37,230 nt of DNA from the NCBI GenBank assembly GCA_027013165.1, contig JALUXV010000493.1, positions 1-37,230 on the forward strand, read 5' to 3'. The translations under genes were made by a program, and so were the position numbers. Shown here piece by piece: positions 1-7,888 of the stretch (the stretch's first letter is position 1; the number at the start of each line of letters is the position of its first letter). The notes below the pieces were generated by a model, which was given only the letters and a program-made list of their open reading frames with translations, searched no databases and was not told where the DNA came from. Origin of the DNA: Alteromonadaceae bacterium. GTDB lineage: Bacteria; Pseudomonadota; Gammaproteobacteria; Enterobacterales; Alteromonadaceae.

Positions 1-110
1 TAGAAGGTTATTCAGCAGAGGACGCGACAAAAATATTGGAGCAAGCAGAAAGTATCGCTGTTATAGAGACGGGACAGAATGAAAGCTCGAAAGAACTTGA
101 AGAAAAATAA
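1..110 (+). CDS. C-terminal end of an unidentified protein (partial)
   Basis: The frame starting at base 3 is open from the window edge to a TAA at 108-110 and gives about 35 residues. They are acidic and helix-prone (rich in Glu, Ala and Lys) and end in KELEEK. The other two forward frames hit stops earlier. There is too little to name a family, and the true start lies outside the window. The composition fits a coding tail, but a chance open frame of this length cannot be excluded. Confidence 0.4.
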   Translation, partial: EGYSAEDATKILEQAESIAVIETGQNESSKELEEK

Positions 111-411
111 TACCGTTTCGCTATATATAGTTTATTTTTTATAACCACCAGCGATACCTCAATTATATGAGGCTAAGCAAGTTAATTGGTGCTACATTTG
201 GTGCTATAAATGGTTAGTTAACTTTAAAATAAATTATTAAATCAATCGGTTAGATTTGTTTTTTAACTTCGGCCCCGGCACCATTTCTTAATACCTTTTA
301 ATAAATCTTTTTATCCAAATAGCTTATGTTACGATTGAGTATTATTTCACAGTATTACTTTACCTGTTAGATTTACAGCATTAAGAAATTACAACACTGG
401 ATTTATCAAGG
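111..411. other. Gene-free AT-rich stretch with a tRNA 3'-end-like sequence
   Basis: No credible gene is seen here. The 9-base word TTGGTGCTA occurs twice, 12 bases apart, at 186-194 and 198-206. At 268-283 the GC-rich string TTCGGCCCCGGCACCA stands out from AT-rich surroundings. It reads like the last bases of a tRNA: the end of the T arm, the acceptor 3' strand CCCCGGC, a discriminator A and CCA. No tRNA body precedes it. Such isolated 3' ends are typical att scars of integrated elements, so this may mark an old element boundary. That interpretation is inference. Confidence 0.4.
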
Positions 412-2364
412 ATGAAAAAGCACGGATTAGCTGTCGTCATTATTGTGGCTTTAGTACTATTGATTGGGTACTATTTTGCGCCCATCGAAGTAACTATTTC
501 TGATACCCATACAGTAGAAAGTTCCACGGGTAATCAAGATCTATCATCAGTAATCGTCCCCACTTCAAGCAACAATCATCAAACATTTGATTCGGAAAGT
601 TTTCGTCAATGCGTTCAACTTACAAGCGATGTATCTAATTACCGTTGGGGTTGGACTAAACAAAGACATGAAAGCTGGGGTGAGTTCATAGATAACGAAG
701 AGTACTCTTTGAATGACGTCACCCTCGCCATTGAATATTTTACCAACAGTAATTTTGCCGAATCTTTCAGAGTGACTCATATCAGAAAAAATGCGCCACT
801 CACCGACATTGTGAATAGCCTAAGCCAGCAAATGTTAGATGCAATGCCAACGTTTTTCGATTCTGGATTCAGGGTACACCCTCAGCTTCCTCAGCCATTT
901 TTAGATGGGTTTGAAACCCTGCCTTATTCAGAAAAGGTAAAGGTCATCGAAGAGAATGAAGTAATCATTGATGATGTTGCTTACGTACTTTTAGAACCAT
1001 CGTTTTCTGATAACGACATAATCATGTTAATAGACGCATTGCGGTCAACCCATGAATTAGTCGCTTATGATAAATACGCCGCAGTATCACTGCTTGATTA
1101 CGCAATAATAGCCTCGCGCCCTGCTATTGTAGAAATTCTGCTTAATATGGGCCATGAGCCAACTCACGATGAATATCTTGGTTCAAGCATGGAGTGGGCA
1201 CTCAGTAGACTGCAACACTCACTTTATGAGAGCCGAATAGAGCGAGCAGTAAGCGTTGTCAAATTGCTAATGCAAGCTAATGGGCGCGCTAGATTTAAAA
1301 CAAAATCTTCTGAGCTTGTTGAAGGTACGTTTCCAAGAAGATTCTATGAGTTTAACGAAGAGCAAATTTCCATGTTAGCTGTAGAACACTATTTGGATCT
1401 GACTCAAATTCAAACGCGGGAGGTAATCGCTGTTGATCAAAACTTGCCATTGATAAAACGCTTAAAAGCAGAGCAGATAGCAGATTACGCAAAGGAAAAT
1501 AACTTACCCGATGTCGAATCTTTACTTCCAGTTTGCACCGAAACGCTTAGTGAATTAGAAGCGCTCTGGCAACCCGAACACGCTAATACAATTATTGCAC
1601 GAACGTTAGAACTATTTGGAGACGACGAATATCACGTCAGAAGAGAGTTAAGCACCATTGACCCATTTTTGACTGATGTATTTGATAGACGTCAAGCTGC
1701 ATCTATGCCTAAAGGCCGAATCAGTAATGAATTGCGAATGAGCTTTGATAGTGCATATGAATTGTTCATTGCTGGTAAAGTTAGCGAAGGAATAGATCTT
1801 GTTTTATCCAAAGGTATACCAGAAGGTAAGCGAGAATGGGTGATGCTTCACATGTTTAGACTTGGTGAGAGGTATTACAACAGTATTCTAGCTAGCCAGT
1901 TACACACCGAGTTAACGAACTATGGTGCCTTAAGATCCTTTCGCTTGCTTAACAAGCGGGACATTATGAAATTGTCTGACGCTGGGCTTAATATATATAA
2001 CAAAGACGGATTCGGTAAAACATTAGTTTACTATGCAGCTCATGCACGGGATATTGAGCTGTTGGACTGGCTATATGAGAACAACTTTACCTATGGTGAC
2101 GCTGACAATGGCCAAGACCCCCTTCATACAGCCTTGAATATTACTCGAAAAGCTGGCGACCTTGATGGTTTCGAAGACACAATTGATAGGGTAATGCAAT
2201 TCAATCCCGCTGTAGACAATCACCATTTAAGTCGCATGGCCCTTATCAAAATATACTACCCAGAAACCTATAGCAGACTGACAGCTAAATACAGTGAACT
2301 GGAGGTCACAGAGGGGAGCGTAGCGCTCCCACCTGTATCTTATGGATGGATATGGTTTTCATAG
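412..2364 (+). CDS. Membrane-anchored ankyrin-repeat-like protein, unknown function
   Basis: A 650-residue protein. Residues about 5-24 form one hydrophobic helix after MKKHG, reading as an uncleaved signal anchor that leaves the rest in the periplasm. Two stretches look like degenerate ankyrin repeats: around residues 225-265 (SLLDYAIIASRPAIVEILL) and around 540-590 (GKTLVYYAAHARDIELLDWL, then DPLHTAL). Ankyrin repeats mediate protein binding; no enzymatic motif is visible. The ATG is preceded directly by AAGG, closer than an ideal ribosome site, but no other start suits the N-terminal helix. The stop lies next to the stop of the converging MATE gene, so the two frames overlap by 6 bases. 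Function and partner are unknown. Confidence 0.75.
   Translation: MKKHGLAVVIIVALVLLIGYYFAPIEVTISDTHTVESSTGNQDLSSVIVPTSSNNHQTFDSESFRQCVQLTSDVSNYRWGWTKQRHESWGEFIDNEEYSLNDVTLAIEYFTNSNFAESFRVTHIRKNAPLTDIVNSLSQQMLDAMPTFFDSGFRVHPQLPQPFLDGFETLPYSEKVKVIEENEVIIDDVAYVLLEPSFSDNDIIMLIDALRSTHELVAYDKYAAVSLLDYAIIASRPAIVEILLNMGHEPTHDEYLGSSMEWALSRLQHSLYESRIERAVSVVKLLMQANGRARFKTKSSELVEGTFPRRFYEFNEEQISMLAVEHYLDLTQIQTREVIAVDQNLPLIKRLKAEQIADYAKENNLPDVESLLPVCTETLSELEALWQPEHANTIIARTLELFGDDEYHVRRELSTIDPFLTDVFDRRQAASMPKGRISNELRMSFDSAYELFIAGKVSEGIDLVLSKGIPEGKREWVMLHMFRLGERYYNSILASQLHTELTNYGALRSFRLLNKRDIMKLSDAGLNIYNKDGFGKTLVYYAAHARDIELLDWLYENNFTYGDADNGQDPLHTALNITRKAGDLDGFEDTIDRVMQFNPAVDNHHLSRMALIKIYYPETYSRLTAKYSELEVTEGSVALPPVSYGWIWFS
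2314..2330. repeat. Perfect 7-bp hairpin (GGGAGCG/CGCTCCC) inside the 3' end of the ankyrin-like gene
   Basis: The arms GGGAGCG (2314-2320) and CGCTCCC (2324-2330) pair perfectly around a TAG loop. A second outer arm, AGGT (2303-2306) with ACCT (2331-2334), can pair further out. It lies about 30 bases before the end of both converging genes and has no T run, so it is not a classic intrinsic terminator. It may act as a stability hairpin or be a dispersed small palindrome captured by the reading frame. Confidence 0.45.
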
Positions 2365-3693
2365 TCCAAGTTTCTCAAATTGCCCCTTTACTAAATACAA
2401 ATTCAAAGTCATTTGTACTAGTACAGTAGCAACTGATAAATACCATACCTGCTCGATATAAAAATTAGGTTGTGATGTTAACCATACTAGCGGAGTGACA
2501 AACACCACAAGGCGTATAGTGCTACTCCACAATCCTGGCCAAGTATTGCCAATACCTTGGAATAGTCCCGTACAGCTAAAAATAATTCCAGATGGAACAA
2601 AATTAAAGCAAATAATAGTAAGGTATGTGACTGCTATTAAGGCGACTTCTGTTTCGGAAGTAAAAAATGCAACAACAGAGTTAGCAGCGAAGAAACAACA
2701 GGCCGTTACTACACACATTAGCATAATGCTCATACCCACAGACCACTTAAAGCTTTGTTTAACACGCAGCGCTTGTTTAGCGCCTACGTTCTGACCAACC
2801 ACGGCGGGTAGGGCAAAAGCTACTGCCATCGCCGGTAGCATCATTGCTTGTAATACTCGTGTTCCCAACCCAAAAGCAGCAGTTGCATTAGCACCAAAAC
2901 CTTGAATAGCCCAATAAACAAAAGCAGCGTTAAAAAATATGAGTAAAAACTCAGCACCGGCGGGAAAGCCTATTTTTAATAGCTTTTGAATAACTTGTAG
3001 CTTAGGTTTCCACGCGGAGGGAGCTACCGATACGTATTGGGTAAATTTCGCAAAGTAACGCCACAACACAATAACGGCAAATGCCACAGAGATTGTGCTG
3101 GAAAGGCCAGCTCCAGCAACTCCCATGGGGTAGCCTGTTAACCAGCCGTCTATCAGTATTGGCGTTAGAATTATATTGACCACTAACGAAAGCATTTGTA
3201 CCAGCATTGCAGGTTTTACTATGCCTGCACCTCGCATTGCTGCCGACATAGCCACCAATGAAAACTGAAGCGCTAAGCTCGGCATTACATAGTAAAGGTA
3301 TGTTATACCTTCAGCCCGCACTCTAGCGTCGAGAGACATAATATTCATATAATCATGCGCAAACCCATAACCTAGAAGTAAGGTGACTAATACCATTACT
3401 AACGACACCATTAGCGATTGATTGAACACGACATTGGCATCTTTTTGGTCTTTACGACCTACAGCGTGGGCAATAAGAGTACCTGTGCTGACATTTAGCA
3501 TTTGAGTTAGCGCGAGAATAAACATGGAAAGATTTGCAGCAGCGCTCACGCCACCCAGCGATTGCTCGCCGAGTCCCCCGACAAAATACAAATCAATTAA
3601 TAGGTAGCAGGTTTGTACCAGCATACCAATAGCAATAGGCACTGCCATTTTTACTATGTGTTTAGGAATAGAACCCTTAGTTAAGTCTTCCAT
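2359..3693 (-). CDS. MATE family multidrug/cation efflux transporter
   Basis: A 444-residue protein with about twelve hydrophobic segments and the two-fold MatE arrangement, the usual length for the family. The N-terminus (KGSIPKHIVKMAVPIAIGML) and the conserved VVGQNVGAK stretch near residue 300 are typical of NorM/DinF-type carriers, which expel drugs, dyes or metabolites in exchange for Na+ or H+ across the inner membrane. The ATG at 3693 has GAGG five bases upstream. It follows the marR-type gene by 25 bases in the same direction, so the two probably form one operon in which the regulator controls the pump. The substrate cannot be told from sequence. Confidence 0.93.
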   Translation of the reverse strand: MEDLTKGSIPKHIVKMAVPIAIGMLVQTCYLLIDLYFVGGLGEQSLGGVSAAANLSMFILALTQMLNVSTGTLIAHAVGRKDQKDANVVFNQSLMVSLVMVLVTLLLGYGFAHDYMNIMSLDARVRAEGITYLYYVMPSLALQFSLVAMSAAMRGAGIVKPAMLVQMLSLVVNIILTPILIDGWLTGYPMGVAGAGLSSTISVAFAVIVLWRYFAKFTQYVSVAPSAWKPKLQVIQKLLKIGFPAGAEFLLIFFNAAFVYWAIQGFGANATAAFGLGTRVLQAMMLPAMAVAFALPAVVGQNVGAKQALRVKQSFKWSVGMSIMLMCVVTACCFFAANSVVAFFTSETEVALIAVTYLTIICFNFVPSGIIFSCTGLFQGIGNTWPGLWSSTIRLVVFVTPLVWLTSQPNFYIEQVWYLSVATVLVQMTLNLYLVKGQFEKLGL

Positions 3694-3718
3694 GATTACC
3701 TCAAATAGCAGCTATGTA

Positions 3719-4171
3719 TTAGCCCAGTTGTGTTGCATCTATTGCAGAAAGGTGCAAAGTTGAAAGTAAACCTAAGCACTGTTCAGCTTGCTGTTCGTTC
3801 ATCATATTGGTCACTTTTTCTGCGCCAAATTCGATACTCTTAGTTGCGTCAATATAAGTTTGCTTACCCGCACTTGTAAGACGAACCAAGCTTACTCTTG
3901 CATCTCTCGCTTTAGTGGCCTTTTCAACTAAACCCACTTTTTCCATGGGTGACAACAAACGGGTTACGCCTGATGCGGTTAATCCAATACTAGTCGCCAA
4001 CGATGCCCGTTTTAGGGTGAAATCTGATGTTTGACTAAGACGGTGTAATACCAACCATTCGGTAAAACTTAAACCATGATATGAGAGCGCACTTTCCAGA
4101 GGCTTTAGCACCTGACCTTGTGTTTTTACCAAGGTGAGTATGAGCTGCATTGAGTTAGATAAAGAAGACAT
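3719..4171 (-). CDS. MarR family transcriptional regulator
   Basis: A 150-residue protein with the MarR winged helix: a helical N-terminus, the recognition region around residues 55-75 (LATSIGLTASGVTRLLSPME) and the wing with KARDARVSLVRLT. MarR proteins bind palindromes as dimers and release DNA on ligand binding or oxidation. There is no conserved Cys pointing to redox sensing. The start has AGGA eight bases upstream. It is the first gene of a pair with the MATE pump, and a near-perfect palindrome sits between the -35 and -10 of its own promoter (4202-4225). The obvious reading is autorepression together with pump repression. The inducing ligand is unknown. Confidence 0.93.
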   Translation of the reverse strand: MSSLSNSMQLILTLVKTQGQVLKPLESALSYHGLSFTEWLVLHRLSQTSDFTLKRASLATSIGLTASGVTRLLSPMEKVGLVEKATKARDARVSLVRLTSAGKQTYIDATKSIEFGAEKVTNMMNEQQAEQCLGLLSTLHLSAIDATQLG

Positions 4172-4200
4172 AGATAAAATCCTATTCTGTTAATGGTTGT

Positions 4201-4230
4201 AATATACTTGATTGGTCAAGCATATTGCAA
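4201..4230 (-). promoter_or_regulatory. Promoter of the marR-MATE operon with overlapping palindromic operator
   Basis: Read on the minus strand, TTGCAA (4230-4225) and TATATT (4206-4201) form -35 and -10 hexamers separated by 18 bases. The 24-base imperfect inverted repeat ATATACTTGA-ttgg-TCAAGCATAT at 4202-4225 (9 of 10 arm positions pair) fills the spacer and part of the -10. A dimeric repressor there would block polymerase. The transcript would begin some 20 bases before the marR start codon. Assigning the palindrome to this MarR protein is inference from position. Confidence 0.65.
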
Positions 4231-4348
4231 TCATTAATTATCAACGATAACTTATAGTGTGATCACTTTAACCTTGTCTTATGGGAACATTCGCAGGTTT
4301 TATACCCATTTGATAATATGGAGGGGTCACAGCTTTATTTGATGAACT

Positions 4349-4960
4349 ATGGATCTCTTTGAACAATTGGAAGGCATACGTCAAAACTTATTACCCTGCG
4401 ACGGAACAGTGTTTTATTATGGTAACGTTATGTCTCAAAAAGATGCTGATCAGTATTTTTCGACGTTGTTTACAACCATTGATTGGCAAAATGATCGTTC
4501 GGTTATTTTTGGTAAAGAAGTGATTACCAAGCGCAAAGTTGCATGGTACGGCGACAAGCCTTTTAATTATACCTATTCCAAAGTCACCAAAACGGCCTTG
4601 CCGTGGACTCCGGCGTTAAAATCGCTCAAGAACATAGCACAGGAAGAGACAGGCGAAACTTACAACTCTTGCTTGTTGAATCTTTATCACGACGGTAGTG
4701 AAGGAATGTCGTGGCACTGTGATAGCGAAAAAGAACTCAAAAAACATGGTGCTATTGCCAGTATAAGTCTTGGTGCGCAGCGCAAATTTGCGTTTAAGCA
4801 TAAGCGAACCAAAGAGACAATAGTGCAGTTTCTTGCACATGGGAGCCTTCTTGTCATGAAGAATGACACCCAATCCCATTGGCTACACCGTTTGCCTACA
4901 ATGAAGGCGGTAACTACAGCGCGCATCAACCTTACCTTTCGTACTATTGTTGAATATTAG
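4349..4960 (+). CDS. AlkB-like Fe(II)/2-oxoglutarate-dependent dioxygenase
   Basis: A 203-residue protein of the AlkB/ALKBH2-3 type, which removes alkyl groups from nucleic acid bases by oxidative dealkylation. Visible motifs: the iron-binding HxD at H123 and D125 (SWHCDSE), the distal histidine in THWLHR-like context (H177/H180, QSHWLHRLP), and the 2-oxoglutarate-binding ARINLTFR (R192, R198). The nucleotide-recognition lid region with YNSCLLNLYHDG precedes the HxD. Length and motif spacing resemble the compact ALKBH2-like branch more than E. coli AlkB. It stands alone between divergent marR and the DTW gene. A role in DNA or RNA alkylation repair is likely; the exact substrate is unknown. 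Confidence 0.9.
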   Translation: MDLFEQLEGIRQNLLPCDGTVFYYGNVMSQKDADQYFSTLFTTIDWQNDRSVIFGKEVITKRKVAWYGDKPFNYTYSKVTKTALPWTPALKSLKNIAQEETGETYNSCLLNLYHDGSEGMSWHCDSEKELKKHGAIASISLGAQRKFAFKHKRTKETIVQFLAHGSLLVMKNDTQSHWLHRLPTMKAVTTARINLTFRTIVEY

Positions 4961-5012
4961 CAATCAGTAAAAATAAACTGTTACAGTGAGTTTATACCCT
5001 CCAAAATCTCTA

Positions 5013-5018
5013 TATAAT
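5013..5018 (+). promoter_or_regulatory. Candidate -10 (TATAAT) for the DTW-domain gene
   Basis: A consensus TATAAT lies 32 bases before the GTG at 5050, at a fitting distance for a short leader. The -35 is weak: TTTATA at 4991-4996 with a 16-base spacer. Confidence 0.4.
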
Positions 5019-5049
5019 TTGCGCTTTGATTTAAGAGTAGTTCTACGCC

Positions 5050-5742
5050 GTGCACCAAAATTCTGTAATGTGTTTACGTAAACAGGAATTAGCTAAATCC
5101 ACGCGGGGGTTTTCAGCTCGAGGAAGCCGAGTAATTCGTTGTGATGAATGCTTGTTACCCAAGAATAATTGCCTGTGTAGCCAAAAGCCCGTCCCCGCAG
5201 GCGATTGCGCCGTGGTTATGTTGATGTATAAAGGCGAGTACTACAAACCCACTAATACTGGACGACTTATCGCCGATGTTGTTAAGAACAATCATGCGTT
5301 TGTTTGGCATCGCACCGATCCTCAAAAGCCGCTTTTGAACCTATTAAACAACAAAGATTATCAGCCTTATATCGTATTTCCCCATGAGTATGCGTTAAAT
5401 GAACCCTGCGTGTCAGAGGTTAACCATGAAGAAAAGCGCAAGCCTTTGTTCGTATTCCTAGATGGTACGTGGCGAGAAGCCAAAAAAATGTTCACGAAAA
5501 GTGAATATTTACGAGGTATTCCTGTGCTGAGTATTCCAACAAATCAGGAGTCTGAATATAAACTTCGCGAGGCAAGTCATGGGTTTCAACAATGTACAGC
5601 TGAAATTGCTATCGACATATTAAAGCTCGCGGGCGAAACACAATGTGCAGATAATCTAAAAACCTATTTCCACTATTTTAGATACCATTACATCAAAGGT
5701 AAGCCCCATATCGACGACATTCCTCACCCTAAAGAAAATTAA
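5050..5742 (+). CDS. DTW domain protein, probable tRNA-uridine aminocarboxypropyltransferase
   Basis: A 230-residue protein with the DTW-domain hallmarks: a Cys cluster C31-x2-C34-x6-C41-x-C43 at the front and the namesake motif as DGTW at residues 138-141, followed by REAKKMF. Proteins of this family (TapT/YfiP in E. coli) transfer the 3-amino-3-carboxypropyl group of S-adenosylmethionine to uridine in tRNA (acp3U). The start is a GTG at 5050. An ATG at 5068 would remove six residues and leave the domain intact; neither has a strong ribosome site. It stands as a single gene with its own -10. The assignment to the family is firm; the modified tRNA position is inferred from E. coli. Confidence 0.85.
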   Translation: MHQNSVMCLRKQELAKSTRGFSARGSRVIRCDECLLPKNNCLCSQKPVPAGDCAVVMLMYKGEYYKPTNTGRLIADVVKNNHAFVWHRTDPQKPLLNLLNNKDYQPYIVFPHEYALNEPCVSEVNHEEKRKPLFVFLDGTWREAKKMFTKSEYLRGIPVLSIPTNQESEYKLREASHGFQQCTAEIAIDILKLAGETQCADNLKTYFHYFRYHYIKGKPHIDDIPHPKEN

Positions 5743-5789
5743 TGAGTGCAAACACACTATTAAATAACAAAATAGTCATTAACTTGTAC

Positions 5790-5819
5790 TTGCTTCACCC
5801 CTGATTTTACTCATATAGT
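5790..5819 (+). promoter_or_regulatory. Predicted sigma-70 promoter for tpx operon
   Basis: TTGCTT (5790-5795) and TATAGT (5814-5819) are separated by 18 bases, about 33 bases upstream of the tpx ATG, which itself has AAGGA at a good distance. No OxyR or Fur-like site was recognised. Confidence 0.5.
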
Positions 5820-5852
5820 TGCAGTTTCACTCACTGTTATAAAGGAATCACA

Positions 5853-6347
5853 ATGGCAACAGTAACTTTTCAAGGCAATCCCGTTCAAACTATTGGCGAA
5901 CTACCTTCAGTTGGCGCACAGGCACCAGAATTCACATTAGTAGGTGCAGATTTAGGTGATATTACCTTAGCGGGATTAGCAGGAAAGCGTGTAGTACTTA
6001 ACATTTTCCCTTCAATTGATACTGGCACGTGCGCAACATCTGTACGCACTTTCAACGAGAAAGCAGCTAGCTTAGAAAACACGGCAATTATTTGTGTTTC
6101 TGCTGACCTTCCTTTTGCTGCCGGTCGTTTCTGTGGTGCTGAAGGTATCGAAAGCGTAGCAACAGGTTCTACGTTCCGTAGTTCATTTGGTGAAGACTAT
6201 GGCGTTACTTTTGAGTCTGCGCCACTTACCGGTTTGTTATCTCGTACAGTGGTTGTTATTGATACTGACGGAAAAGTGCTTTATACCGAACAAGTTGCTG
6301 AGACTACAGAAGAACCTAACTACGACGCAGCGCTAGCTGTACTTTAA
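5853..6347 (+). CDS. tpx: Thiol peroxidase (atypical 2-Cys peroxiredoxin)
   Basis: A 164-residue protein matching the Tpx family in length and motifs. C60 in the context DTGTCATSVRTFN is the peroxidatic cysteine, C94 in FAAGRFCGAEG the resolving one, and the N-terminal QGNPVQTIGELP is diagnostic. Tpx reduces hydroperoxides in the cytosol or periplasm at the expense of thioredoxin; no signal peptide is visible here. The ATG is preceded by AAGGA with good spacing. It leads a run of four same-strand genes (sulfurtransferase, sirtuin, LysE type) separated by 15 bases or less, so they are probably cotranscribed. Confidence 0.96.
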   Translation: MATVTFQGNPVQTIGELPSVGAQAPEFTLVGADLGDITLAGLAGKRVVLNIFPSIDTGTCATSVRTFNEKAASLENTAIICVSADLPFAAGRFCGAEGIESVATGSTFRSSFGEDYGVTFESAPLTGLLSRTVVVIDTDGKVLYTEQVAETTEEPNYDAALAVL

Positions 6348-6362
6348 TACGGAGTTAGAACA

Positions 6363-7157
6363 ATGCTTGTACAGGAAGTAAACAGTGCTCTGGTATTGCC
6401 TGTACGAGCATTAATGAACAACCCAATTACTGCAAAAGAAGACTCCAGAACACTTTCACCCATTCCCAATACGCTCGATATAGATATTGATGCAGGCGGC
6501 AGTGACCATACTAAGGGTTTGCCCCACATGATGCCTACGTCTGAAGTTTTGCTGAGCTACTTCGAGGGTGCAACAATCCCAAAGCTTCCCATCGTAGTCT
6601 ACGACAATTGGGGCATGTTCTGTGCACCACGGCTTTGGTGGATGCTTAAAGCTATTGGTATATCTCGAGTATTCCTATTGGATGGCGGCCTTCCCGGTTG
6701 GCATTTAAGCAACACACCAAGCGCATTCGAATTACCTGAAGTATCATTAAACGTAAACCCAAACAATATATGGTTTGCGTCTAGCGACGATATTCTCAAT
6801 GAACTAGATTCATCCACTCAAATCATTGATGCACGTGGTGCTGGGCGTTTTAACGGAACGGTTCCAGAACCTCGGGCTGGAATGAAAAGTGGCCACATAC
6901 CTGGCTCATACAATATCCCTTTTGGCGACTTGCTTGATGATGGGCGTTTTAAATCTGTTTCTGTACTTAAGCAGGTTTTTGAGCAAAACAACATAGACCT
7001 ATCTGCGCCAATTATCACCAGCTGTGGTTCTGGCGTTACTGCATGTATTGTAGGTGTAGCAGCCATTATGTGCGGTGCAACTAATGTTAGAGTTTACGAT
7101 GGGTCTTGGTCAGAGTGGGGCAGCGAGACATTTGATTTCCCCGTGACCAAAGACTAA
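6363..7157 (+). CDS. Rhodanese-type sulfurtransferase, probable 3-mercaptopyruvate sulfurtransferase
   Basis: A 264-residue protein with two rhodanese domains. The C-terminal one carries the active-site loop C221-GSGVTA, the CG(S/T)GVT form found in 3-mercaptopyruvate sulfurtransferases rather than the CRKG form of thiosulfate enzymes. The N-terminal domain (to about residue 125, with YDNWGMFCAPRLWWMLKAIG and LLDGGLPGW) is the usual inactive partner. IDARGAGRFNG and MKSGHIPGSYNIPF mark the second domain. The enzyme moves sulfur from mercaptopyruvate to thiols or cyanide. GGAG lies about eight bases before the start, and it follows tpx by 15 bases. It is shorter than SseA at the N-terminus. 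Its place with tpx suggests a thiol/redox role, which is inference. Confidence 0.88.
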   Translation: MLVQEVNSALVLPVRALMNNPITAKEDSRTLSPIPNTLDIDIDAGGSDHTKGLPHMMPTSEVLLSYFEGATIPKLPIVVYDNWGMFCAPRLWWMLKAIGISRVFLLDGGLPGWHLSNTPSAFELPEVSLNVNPNNIWFASSDDILNELDSSTQIIDARGAGRFNGTVPEPRAGMKSGHIPGSYNIPFGDLLDDGRFKSVSVLKQVFEQNNIDLSAPIITSCGSGVTACIVGVAAIMCGATNVRVYDGSWSEWGSETFDFPVTKD

Positions 7158-7172
7158 CCATCAGTTATTACT

Positions 7173-7886
7173 ATGAAACAAAATATTGTCATACTCACTG
7201 GGGCAGGTATCTCTGCTGAATCTGGTATCAAAACCTTTCGCGATAGTAACGGACTGTGGGAAAACCACGCTATAGAAGACGTTGCTACGCCAGAGGGTTT
7301 TGCTCGTAATCCTTCATTGGTCTACCGCTTTTACAATGCAAGGCGAGCGCAACTTCACGATAAAAATGTTGCTCCAAACTTGGGGCATGATGCGTTGGTT
7401 AAGCTTGAGCAAAGCGATGGCTTTGACGTAGCCATTATTACTCAAAATGTTGATAACTTGCATGAGCGAGCAGGTAGTAAAAAAGTGCTTCACATGCATG
7501 GTGAGTTACTTTCAGCTTTGTGTATGTATTCGAATCAGCGCACTTATTATAAAGATGACTTCGATCATACTACCGAGTGTTCGTGTTGCCAGCGTAAGGG
7601 GGGATTGCGGCCCGATATCGTTTGGTTTGGCGAAGTCCCCATGTATATGGACGAGATACAGTCACTGATTGAGCAAGCTACGCATTTCGTTGCTATTGGT
7701 ACCTCGGGTCAAGTGTATCCAGCGGCAGGCTTTGTAAATTTTGCAAAGCAGTTGGGGATAACAACTACCGAGATAAACCTCGTACCCAGCGATAATAATT
7801 ACCTTTTCGACCACACGTATGTAGGGCCTGCCAGTGAGGCAGTGCCTCAGTTTGTAAACGATCTTATTAACAATAAAAACAATTGA
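7173..7886 (+). CDS. cobB: Sir2-family NAD-dependent protein deacylase
   Basis: A 237-residue class III sirtuin, close to E. coli CobB. It removes acetyl and succinyl groups from lysines using NAD. Visible features: the NAD-binding GAGISAESGI (residues 10-19), TQNVDNLHERAG (90-101), the catalytic histidine in HMHGE (H109), and the zinc cysteines C117 and the C136-S-C138-C139 cluster. Y54 and R57 in FYNARR are the residue pair that lets SIRT5 and CobB accept acidic acyl groups, so desuccinylase activity is expected. It lacks the long N-terminal extension of E. coli CobB. It follows the sulfurtransferase by 15 bases, and its stop touches the start of the LysE-type gene. Confidence 0.95.
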   Translation: MKQNIVILTGAGISAESGIKTFRDSNGLWENHAIEDVATPEGFARNPSLVYRFYNARRAQLHDKNVAPNLGHDALVKLEQSDGFDVAIITQNVDNLHERAGSKKVLHMHGELLSALCMYSNQRTYYKDDFDHTTECSCCQRKGGLRPDIVWFGEVPMYMDEIQSLIEQATHFVAIGTSGQVYPAAGFVNFAKQLGITTTEINLVPSDNNYLFDHTYVGPASEAVPQFVNDLINNKNN

Positions 7887-7888
7887 TT

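Noticed and set aside
2495-2794. 99-codon plus-strand open frame
   Set aside because: Entirely antisense to the well-supported MATE transporter, with no ribosome site and a non-domain product.
4208-4220. TTGATTGGTCAA as an FNR box upstream of marR
   Set aside because: The two half-sites are separated by two bases, not four. It is better explained as the centre of the palindrome used by the MarR regulator.
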